This document shows positions 55,517-64,000 of a stretch of 64,000 bases of DNA, piece by piece. Both the position numbers and the translations under genes were made by a program. Each line of letters begins with the position of its first letter. The first letter of the stretch is position 1. Source of the stretch: Posidonia oceanica (taxonomy: Eukaryota > Streptophyta > Magnoliopsida > Alismatales > Posidoniaceae); assembly GCA_037176725.1 (NCBI GenBank), contig JAZBRS010000029.1, positions 122,545,001-122,609,000 of the forward strand. Direction: 5' to 3'. The notes beneath the pieces are model-generated. The model searched no databases. It was not told where the DNA came from and was given only the letters and a program-made list of their open reading frames with translations.

Positions 55517-56722
55517 GCCCTAGTCAGTCTGGGCCTTCTTCGACCTCCTGGCGTCAGGAAACAGAGGTGCGCCAGGTGGGATCTCATTAATAGGCCAAAG
55601 CCCCTACACTTCAGTCAGATACTCAGGAGTGCATCCTGAGCCCTTTACAACTGCAATGTCTATTGATTTCATGCCATGGTGCATATGGTCGGCCAACTCT
55701 GTTGTGGCAGCGACTGTGCTGAAAGGATAGGGTTGGAGTAGCTTTGGTGCGGTGCTATCGACAAATGCCCCTTGGCGGAGACCAAATTGCCGCATGACCT
55801 AGATGGGGTGATACTCTACGCCTTCGGTGAACCCTAGCAGGACGACCAGTCGCATGTCACGGGGGCCGAAGAAAACAGTAAACAGCTCTGCTGCAGATGG
55901 GATGATACGCCAAGTTACTGTATCATCTGTTAGCTGTTCCAGCCTTTCGTACTCCTCGCGGACAGTCTTGATGGTCTTGGCATGACCGCTGCTACAGTAT
56001 GTCTCAAATGCATGTTTCTAGGGGCGCAGGATGTCTACCTATAGATGTCTGGCTAGCCACACCTGTACCAGAGCCCCGCAGCCATGAAAGTGGCGGCAGT
56101 GGTGCGAAATGTGGTCTAGTCTGCGGTACGTCTCAGCTAGGACGACACGTGCCAGGTCGATTTGGCAGGTCACCACAGCAAGGGTGATCTCTACAACTTC
56201 AATAGCGACAGTCATCCGGCCATGACTGAAGATTAGCTTGCCTAGGAAGCGGATGACGAAGCCGCAAAGCCATAATTCATCTCCCAGTGCCGCACGCCTC
56301 TTGGAGACTTCCTCGAAATAGTTCAGGCAGAGCGCAGGTACGGGCCTATCGACGCAGACTAGTCTTTTCTCGCAACTTTGTGCAGAGAGCCTCGTGAGTT
56401 GTCTCAGGATGGCAACATAGCCAGAACGCCTCATGAACACAGCAAGTCCCATGAGCATGGAGAAGCCACAGATTCGGCGTACTTCCTCCAATGTAGGTGT
56501 CAGTTCTATCCTGCTGAAGCAGAAGACATGGTGCACTGGTTTCCAGAACCTTGCAGCAGCGCACAAGAGATGTCGGCTGACCTCCACATCAGCTGCTTTC
56601 AGAAGTCTAGGTGGGATGCCCCACAAGCTCAGCTTTTCACGGTCAGCTTCAGTGAGCATGGCGATCCATTCTCGGAGAGTCTCAGAGCAATGTGTTGGAG
56701 TCACCAAGGTAGGGAAACCCAT
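55517..56722 (-). pseudogene. Z PMD protein (broken)
   Basis: On the minus strand it starts MGFPTLVTPTHCSETLREW at 56722 and keeps the PMD core (LLKAADVEVSRHLL, RFWKPVHHVF, ELTPTLEEVRRICGF, FLGKLIFSH). Stops occur after ARHL (about 56039), shortly after at about 56021, and within PI-stop-VMRQ (about 55799), the last a TAG where X has CAG. The end VVKGSGCTPEYLTEV-TAG matches X, and 28 codons after it (GLWPINEIPPGAPLFPD) are also conserved to about 55517. The copy cannot make a full protein. Confidence 0.82.
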
Positions 56723-58428
56723 TGCAGAAGAGAATGCAGGTAGGTGGCGCGAAATCTTCGAGTACCTATAGCCAAAGCTGTTTCATCAATCCGGAACATG
56801 TACAGGCATGTAATACTGGCAGACAGAGAAGCAAATGTGCATATAAAGCTGATAAAGCAGTTCAAACGCTACAGTTAGCAATCAGACCACAAAATTCAAG
56901 CACATTCAGCTAAGCAAAGGGGGCTTCGCCTGTACAGGGTGGAGCCGCACAAAAGGCACTCTTGTCCTCATCCGTGCGGAGCGAGGAGACAAGGGAAGGG
57001 GGCTTCGTTCGTTTGGAACGAAGTCACAAAGGAGGCGCGTTTGTCCTTGTCCTGTACGGAGCAAGGGGACAAGCGAAAAGAGACTTCGTCCGCCCGGAGC
57101 GAAGTCGCACAGGGATTAGGGGTGGCGCTTGACTGCATAGACCCGACGGCCCGAGAGAGGCCCCCAAGGGGTGCCAAGGTTGTCCTGCTGTCTCTGGAGT
57201 GATCGCCCTGTCTTTGATTACTGATGCTTTCCCTGAGCTGCTGGGCTGGCGGTGACCGGTTGCTCTGGGGCTTGGAGGCGATCAACCTGCCTTGGCATAA
57301 GTACTGTCCTAGTGCTGAGCCGAGTCTTGCAGAGTGGGAGGAAAGGGGCAAAAGGAGTGATTTGATAGTGAATAGATGCATGCATGATCTATACTAAACC
57401 TATCGCCCTCAGCATATGGAGTGCTTGATGCCTACTGCAAAGGAAGAAGTGGTCTCTGACTCACCAGACTCTACTCAGATTCCTAACTGTTGGTGGCACT
57501 CCGGAAAGGATATTATGGGTGCTCACGTGGTGGTGTAGTGAGGACGGGCTCCATGCCAAACTCTCAAGGAGCTACACCTACTCTTTTCATTTTTTTCTTG
57601 TCTCTTTTTTCTGCTCCCGCATAGGTGTGTAGTACTTTCCCTATCCCTGGCTTGGGGGGTAATGGGTGTCTAGTAATGGCTGGGGGAGAATGGCTAGGCC
57701 CCACGGGATCTATGTATTTCCCAGGCACAAATCTAGTTACTCTCTAAGACAAGGAAATGGGGCGGAATCACGCTGTTTGCCTTTGTTTTTGGGGCTAACT
57801 TTTGTTTTTGCCCCCTTTTTGTTTTGCTTGTTTTTTCCCTTTTTGTCTTTTCTTTCTTGTTCTTTTTCTCTCTCTTCTTTTTGGGGGGGGGGCTTGTAGG
57901 CTTCCGCTATGCCTAACTTAGAGGTAATAGGCGCCTGGTTTTGAGACAAAAGGGGCTAGGCCTTGTATGGCTTGTGGATTTGCAGGCGTGGATTTGGATC
58001 CTCCCCAAGGCAAACTGGAGGGACGAGGTTGTACTGCACGCCTCTATCTCTAGGGCCAACTCCTGTCTTCGCCTTCTAGTCTTCTGTGGTACCTAGGCTA
58101 AGACATGTAGGTTTTGCTCACACACTCTCACACCCTAGGATTTTTTCTCCCTCTTGAGGTGTAAGTCCTAGAGGGGTTTAGGCATTTCGTCTGTCCTCAC
58201 TGGATGGTGACTGCCTCACTGGTTAGGACATCCAAGTAGTGTCAGGTGAGGTTGAGGGTACTCCTTCCAGGGCAGGCAAGCATCTCTGATTTTCGTCATC
58301 GGGTTTATGATAGTAATGCACATAATACATTTACATCTTTTCTGCTGAAAAATAAACAAGCCTAAAATGCATAGGAAAGATGGAATGCAAGAAGTAGGAG
58401 AGAAAAGACTGTGTAAGGCAGCGGCGGG
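56723..58428 (-). other. Z region between pol and PMD ORF
   Basis: About 1.7 kb without a recognisable gene; partly homologous to X 28542-30023. It includes inverted repeats around 56930-57110 (such as GACTTCG...CGAAGTC at about 57081-57107) and a pyrimidine-rich T stretch (57780-57900) with a run of ten G. Confidence 0.7.
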
Positions 58429-59976
58429 CTACTGGTAGTACTTCTTGAGGTAGCATGAATTGACCGGCTCAGACTGCTCGACCTGGTCCATATCCTCAAG
58501 GATTGCTGCACCGCTGGAGAAGATCTGCTTGATTAAGAAGGGGCCATGCTAGTTGGGCCGAAATTTCCCTCAGCCGTCGGGGAGATGGATGGCTCGGAGG
58601 ACCATATCACCTGAATTGAAGCTTCTGGGCCTAACCTTCTTCAGGTATGCTCGAGTCGAGCGCTTCTAGTAGCACTGAGCATGATGTATGGCCTACAGCC
58701 TATGCTCATCAATCAGGTTCAGTTGGATGCGGCGGTCTTCGACCCATTCTGCTTCTTCCAGCTCAGCATCTCGTAGGATCTGTAGTGAGGGGATCTCTAC
58801 TTCGACAGGCAGCACCGCCTCCATGCCGTACACCAGAGAGTACGGGGTGGCTCCTATTGAGGTCCGAACTGATGTCCTGTACGCTCAGAGTGCGTACGGA
58901 AACTTATCATGCCAGTCCTTGTGAGTCTCTGCCATCTTTTTCAAGATTTTGATGAGCTTCTTGTTGGCAGACTCGACCGCGCCATTCATATGTGGCTGAT
59001 ATGGTGAGGATCGGTGATGCTTGATGTTGAAGCTCTGCACGTAGTCTTCGATCCTCTTGGCTATGAAGTTTGTGCCATTATCAAAGATGAGCGCATGCGG
59101 GACCCCATACCGGGCTATGATATTGTTTCTGATAAACTTTTCTGTAGCCACAGCAGTAACTGTCTTGTAGGAGGCCGCTTCCACCCACTTGGTAAAGTAG
59201 TCGATCGCCACCAGAATGTAGCGATGACCATTGGAAGCTGGTGGGTGTATGGCGCCAATGACATCGATCCCCTAGGTGGAGAAAGGCCATGGCAAAGACA
59301 TGCTGTGCAATTCCTGTGGGGGTGCGTGTATGGAGTTCCCATGAATCTGGTAGCTATGGCACTTGCGCACAAATTGGCAACAGTCTGCCTCCATGGTTGA
59401 TCAGAAGTAGCCTTGGAGCATGATCTTCTTGGTCAGCAACACACCATTCATGTGAGGGCCGCAGGTCCCTACATGGACTTGGAGCATCAGTGTGTCGGCC
59501 TCCTTTTTGTTCACGCAGCATAGGAGCATCTAGTTGTAAGATCTTTTGTACAGATGTCCTGCCCCTATCACGTACTTCGACGCCAGATGCACCAAAGTAT
59601 TTCTGTCTGTGGTTGAGGTGCCAGGTGGGGGGCTGCCAGATTCCAGGAAGACTTTAATGTCGTGGTACCATGGGAGCTCCTCTGTTGGATTCGCCTCCTC
59701 GATAGTCATGCAGTGTGCAGGCTGTTCCACACGAGGGACTGATACGTCCACTGCACGGCCTTCGGGTTTGGAGAGCCAAGATGCTAAGGTTGCCAGAGCG
59801 TCTGCATAGGCGTTCTTGGCCCTATTCATGTAAGTGAAGCAGATGTCTTCAAATTCTCCTATCAGCTTCAGCAGGCATTCATGGTAAGGTACCAGCTTAG
59901 GGTCCTTGGTCTTCCAGTCGCCGTTAACCTGGGAGATGACCTGCATCGCATCTCCGTGCACATGCAGCTTGCGCAC
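58429..59976 (-). pseudogene. Z integrase with preceding RNase H tail
   Basis: From 59976 down: LHVHGDAMQVISQVNGDW (end of the second RNase H), a spacer, zinc-binding part (HVGTCGPHMNGVLL, CCQFVRKC), catalytic core with GIDVIGAI, FDNGTNFIAKRI and NGAVESANKKL, and the C-terminal part with GDMVLRAIHLPDG. Stops: TAG after SYN (about 59530), TGA after QGYF, TAG in ST-stop-GID, TGA after PYAL (about 58884), TAG in HRL-stop-A and CY-stop-K, a TGA after LPDG and a TAG in PN-stop-H. At that last tryptophan X has TGA, so the two copies lost it separately. The frame ends YYQ-TAG at 58429. Confidence 0.87.
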
Positions 59977-60299
59977 ATCATGCTCAAGTGTGACTTGCAG
60001 TCTTAGAAGGTAGGCTTCGTACTCTACCTCATTGTTGGTGCAAGGAATATCATCTTCCTTGCAAAGGGGATTAGAACAACCTGTGGCGTTGATAGGACAG
60101 CGCTGATGCCTCTGCGCCTTCTATTAACTGCGCCATCGAAGTACAGATGCCACTGTAACTCGTCTTCGGGATCCTTCTGCTCTGAATCCTCCATGGCGAA
60201 CAGGATGTCTTCATCAGGGAACTGTGTCTGCAGAGGCTGGTACTCAGGTAAGGGGAGGTCAGCCAGATGATCTGCCATGGCTTGCCCCTTTATTTATTT
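59977..60299 (-). pseudogene. Z second RNase H
   Basis: WHLYFDGAVNRRRRGISAVL carries the first Asp, and CTNNEVEYEA in the next frame carries the Glu after a frameshift near 60045. It corresponds to X 26761-27087. Confidence 0.78.
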
Positions 60300-61580
60300 C
60301 TACGTGACGAAGGTGATGTCGTATTGAGACAATAACACCTGCCACTTAATGCATTTGCCCACCATAGCCGACTTCTGAAAAAGAAACTTGATGGGGTCAT
60401 GCCGGTATAAGAGCTGGACCAGGTGCGCCATCATGTAATGCCTTAGCTTCTGCGCGGCCCAAACCAGAGACAAGCAGGTCTTTTCTATGGCGCTATACCT
60501 GGCTTCGCAATCAGTGAACTTCTTGCTCAGGTAGTAGATGGCACACTCCTTTCTACCGGTGTCATCATGTTGGCCCAAGACGGTGCCCATGGAATGCTAC
60601 GTGGTAGAATGATAGAGAATCAAGGGTCTTCTTGGCACAGGAGAGACCAGGATAGGAGGCTTGATCAAGAGCTACTTGATCTTGTCAAACGCAGCTTGGC
60701 ACTCCTCGCTCTAGTTGATCTGTGCATTCTTCTTCAGGAGCTTAAAGATCGGTTCACAGATAGGTGTGAGCTACGCGATGAACCGACTGATGTATTGCAA
60801 ACGCCCAGCAGGCCTCTGACTTCTTTTTCAGTCCTAGGGGGTGGCATGTCCACGATGGCTTTAGCCTTACTCGAGTCCACTTCAATTCCCCTATGACTGA
60901 CAATGTAACCCAATAGCTTGCCAGATGATACCCCAAATATGCATTTACTGGGGTTAAGATGAAGCTTGTACTTCCTCAGGCGATCAAAGAGCTTCTTGAG
61001 GTAGACAAGGTGACCCTCAGGCTCTCTAGACTTAGCAATAATGTCGTCCACGTAGACCTTGACTTCTTGGTGCATGAGGTCGTGGAATAATGCTATCATC
61101 GCCCTCTGATATGTTGCTCCAGCGTTCTTGAGCCCAAATGGATTGACCTGATAGCAGAAGACTCCCTAGGGGGTGATAAATGAGGTCTTCTCCATGTCTT
61201 CTTCTGCCATTCTGATCTGATTGTAACCGGAGAAGCCGTCCATGAAGGAGAGCATCATGTGCCCCGCAGTGTTGTCTACCAGGACGTCGATGTACGGTAG
61301 GGGAAAGTCGTCCTTAGGATTGGCTTTGTTCAGATCCCTATAATCAATGCACATACGAACCCGTCCATCCTTCTTGGGCACAGGCACAACATTTGCGAGC
61401 CATTCTGGATAGAGGACGACCTTGAGAAAACCAACACTGTGCTGCTTCATGATTTCCTCCTTGATTTTGAGCAGCCACTGTGGTCGCCACTTCCGAAGCT
61501 TCTGCTTTACTAGCTTCGCGTTTGGATCTAGAGGCAACTTGTGTACCACGATCTCGACATCAAGGCCGACCATGTCTTTG
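60300..61580 (-). pseudogene. pol: Z reverse transcriptase and first RNase H
   Basis: The RT shows VPVPKKDGRVRMCIDYRDLN, LSFMDGFSGYNQIRMAEED, PFGLKNAGATYQRAM and the catalytic YVDD (about 61035-61045). RNase H follows with KTCLSLVWAAQKLRHYM. Breaks: TAG at about 61583 (F-A-stop-S-Y, same place as X), TAG in TP-stop-GVF (about 61168), a frameshift after RGLLG (about 60800), TAG in IN-stop-SE (about 60713, same place as X) and two stops near 60290-60300. Confidence 0.88.
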
Positions 61581-63398
61581 TAGCTCTAGGCAAAGACATC
61601 TGCATATTCCATAAGGAATGCAATAAACTCTACTCTAGCCTGGGGCGGCAGTAGGACGTTGATGCGGACCTCTCTGACATCTTTAGCTGTGCCGACATTG
61701 ATAACCTCCGTCTCTTCCTCGACATGGAGGTTGGGCCCTTCTGGGTCGTCATCATAAGGCTGGAACTCAGGTAATGGTTCATCATTCTCATCTACGCCTG
61801 TATCCCCCTCCTCCTCATATGCAATGAGTTCCGAGAGGATCTCCTTCTCAAATGTAGGGCCTGTAATGTCAAAGGAGTGGACACGTTCCACCTCTTGATT
61901 CTGATGATGCCTCAGGATGGTCACGCTCACCCGAGTATTTCTATGGGCTCGGTGGATGACGTCTGCTTCAGTGGCCCCTGGTCCCACTGACTAATCTGAC
62001 TACTCTGGCTGCTCTATCTGTTTCAACTACTTTAGCACCACTATCACTGCTGGGACTGTCTGGAATGCTGGGACTGCTCTGTCTACTACTGCTGCTGTCT
62101 GTACTGTCTCATCCTCCGCGTTCTCATATGTGTTTGCGGAGAGTGCCGGAGATGGACAACTGTTTTCTAGGCGACGAATCTGTGTACTATCGCCAAATGC
62201 ACCGCTTATGCGGGGCATGCGCCATACGAACCACCTAGACCCGCCTTCAAGCTGCGAAGTGATCAACTCGTTTGGTCTAGTGGGTGCTGTCTCCAGTTCT
62301 TCTTCCAAGACCATGATGGAGGAATGGTCTTGCGGCAGGGAGGGATCTGTGGCCATGGCTTTCCCTTTCCTCAGCGTTTGCTGCTCAGTAGCGTCTTCAG
62401 CGAGCACCGTGAGTTGTTCCTAGAACAGCAATTCCAAGTCTTCAAGCCTGTCAGCCACCTAGGCTTCTGCAGTCGCACCTTCCTCGTCTTCAGAGGGCAT
62501 GTCGACGTAATAGGCACAAGCAGCCTCCTCAAAGTCCTGCCTAGTGATTCCTCCGCCTACGGGGTCTACTCTGGCTTCCAGACATATCACCGGCTGGGGC
62601 ATCCACTCTGTTACTGGCTGGCTAACCTGTGGGCGTGGCTGGTTGTGGCACTGGAGGGATCAGAGATGCAAACAGGCTGGTCAGGGATGCCACTGACAGT
62701 GGCGCCGACAGGGATAGTGCTGTGGCTAGAGGGGAGGCAAAGGCGCTCTTCTGAAGGTCCAATAGCTGGACGATTGCCCTGAGGGATGAAGCGCCGGCAC
62801 CCATGTGTGATGGTGGTTGTTTCTCTGTAGTAGCAGTGGGGGTCTTCCACAATGTTAGATCTATTAAAGCTGTTGGCGGTATGGCTGATGGTGCCGCCTG
62901 CTTTGCTTGTGGAGCTACTGATGAGGCGGGCTGAATCACGCCGTCGCCTGAATCGACTGATTGCACCCCCAGAAAAGGTAACTTCAGTACTAGTGCGGCT
63001 GCGGCCGCGAGTGGACAAGTGGCTGGTGCCTGCAGAAGTGCTCCTGATTCTGGAGCTGCTGAAATGGCTGTCATAGGCACTAGAGAAGCTACAGAAGAAG
63101 AAACCGTCATCTCTGACATAGGCTTTACTGAATCTGCCACCGTATCAGGATAAGGGAGGGCTAGGTAGACTGACTGGGAGATTGTAGGGCTGATCTGGGC
63201 TTCTTCCTTGGACTATGCTGGGACAACTGTGCCAGGCTACTCTTCATCAGAATAATAATCCTCTATGCAGACCCACTCCTCTGTCGGTAGTGGGGGGCTC
63301 CAGCATGGTGCTGGCTGGGCTATTGCTGGGCTCGTGTTCAGGTCGAGAATACCTGCACTGACGAAGTTAGTGAGGTCCTGAGGGATCACGAGCTTCCG
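61581..63398 (-). pseudogene. Z protease-RT linker
   Basis: From right to left: EEWVCIEDYYSDEE (about 63260), a Ser, Ala, Pro and Thr-rich part (63140-62620), TRPNELITSQLEGGSRWFV (about 62270, the site where X carries B), a short variable stretch and the conserved pre-RT part (HSFDITGPTFEKEIL to EYADVFA). Several TAG codons and frameshifts are present. It shows the linker before insertion of B and without the Ala/Gln expansion of X. Confidence 0.78.
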
Positions 63399-63838
63399 CT
63401 ACCCTGAATGCAAGCACTCACCATCGCAGAGCTGCCATTCATATCCTAGGCCTTGGAACTTTTCGCGCTCCTCGGTAGTGACCGGCTTGGCGATCCCTTG
63501 GCCATGACGCCCAAGTGGCGTTCCCTTCTCATAGCCCCACCTGCGACAAACGTTCTCGACCATCCTGGAAGGGTTACAATGAATGGCCAGAGAGCTGACA
63601 TGCCCAAGAAGAGGAATAAAGTTAACCAACTCAAATCGGTTAACACAGTACAAGGTATCCGACGGCTTAGGATCAAATTGGACAGTTGGCCGGGATACAA
63701 GAGAGACCACCTCGATCGGTTCCTTGTCAAAGTTTTCCGCCATGACGACAATAACATTGTCGTCGTAGCGAAACTTGATCATATGGTGGAGGGTCGAGGG
63801 GATCACCTGATGCTTGTGCAGCCAAGGGCGCCCAAGCT
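63399..63838 (-). pseudogene. pro: Z retropepsin, C-terminal remnant only
   Basis: LGRPWLHKHQVIPSTLHHMIKF and the following part with ENVCRRWGYEKGTPLGRHGQGIAK and GLGYEW match X. The active-site loop (DNGS in X) and the rest of the first 90 or so residues are missing, so it has no protease activity. Confidence 0.87.
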
Positions 63839-64000
63839 TGAACCAACCTGAGGGGCTGGCCACCAGGTGGTGGAGGTACATGCTGTGTGGTGAATGAAGT
63901 GTGCAGAAGGGGGAGGCTGCGCCCCTATCACTGGAGCAGAGAGTAGCAGGGGTAATGGCTGGGGTGGCAGGGTAGCAGGGAATGCCTGGAGAGCAGGAAC
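63839..64000 (-). pseudogene. gag: Z gag fragment fused to protease remnant
   Basis: The minus-strand sequence with 'ataggggcgcagcctccc', 'cacacagcatgtac' and 'ggtggccagcccctcagg' matches gag of B near 10550-10640 (for example 'atgggggcgca' and 'ggtggccagtcttctag'). It runs directly into protease sequence at about 63838, so the gag core, knuckle and protease active site were deleted as one piece. Confidence 0.8.

Larger units (their letters stand above)
46978..64000 (-). mobile_element. Element Z: Tat/Ogre-like retrotransposon, minus strand, 5' end off-window
   Basis: Order on the minus strand: gag fragment, truncated protease, linker, RT, two RNase H domains, integrase, PMD ORF, non-coding region with hairpin arrays, PPT and a 5.86-kb LTR. 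It is the same kind of element as X and closely related in pol. It is inactive: a deletion removes the gag core and most of the protease, and pol and PMD have frameshifts and stops. It interrupts the 5' LTR of W. Confidence 0.9.

Overview
This window looks like plant (angiosperm) nuclear DNA made entirely of nested Ty3/gypsy LTR retrotransposons, best placed in the Tat/Ogre-like lineage. The evidence is very long LTRs (3.3 to 5.9 kb) with TG...CA ends, 5-bp target duplications, a GGGAGGGGCATC-type polypurine tract (PPT), a TGGCGACTCCG-type primer site (PBS), a CxxHxxxxHxxxxC gag knuckle, a DNGS-type retropepsin, two consecutive RNase H domains, and a plant mobile domain (PMD) ORF between pol and the 3' LTR. 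I see no ordinary host gene, rRNA, tRNA or CRISPR. I name the elements W, Y, X, B, S and Z for convenience; species cannot be told.

Insertion order read from the boundaries. W (minus strand) is the oldest: a gag-less, pol-less element whose 3' LTR remnant is 40881-41415, internal part 41416-45053 and 5' LTR part 45054-46977. Y (plus) appears to sit in W's 3' LTR; only its 3' tail (38959-39314) and 3' LTR (39315 to about 40880) are in the window. X (plus) sits in Y: 5' leader, gag, protease and linker at 1-5530, then RT, RNase H, integrase, PMD ORF and 3' LTR at 24525-38958. B (plus, 5531-24519, TSD ctaag) sits in X's pol linker; it is complete but carries only gag. S (11404-16105, TSD ccctc) is a 4.7-kb solo LTR inside B's gag. 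Z (minus, 46978 to beyond 64000) sits in W's 5' LTR and carries a deleted gag-protease, RT, RNase H, integrase, a broken PMD ORF and a 5.9-kb LTR.

How parts relate. X and Z once coded a full gag-pol plus a PMD protein; both pol genes are now broken, mostly by TAG codons where CAG or C-TGG codons stood, while X's PMD frame is open over 372 codons. B and W are non-autonomous relatives that share PBS, PPT, promoter and R/U5 blocks with X and Z and so could have used proteins made elsewhere.

The most unusual signal is structural. The non-coding 3' regions of X, B, W and Z hold many small hairpins with a fixed loop and paired changes in their two arms (GATAGGT/ACCTATC, GATAAGT/ACTTATC, AATGAGT/ACTCATT around CCGTCA). 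Z has an array that alternates GATAAG/CTTATC with GATAGG/CCTATC hairpins. B's LTRs carry a dispersed 18-bp palindrome (GCGTCCAACGTTGGACGC) inside larger hairpins, and one such module is present in the 5' LTR and absent from the 3' LTR. I know of no named system matching this.
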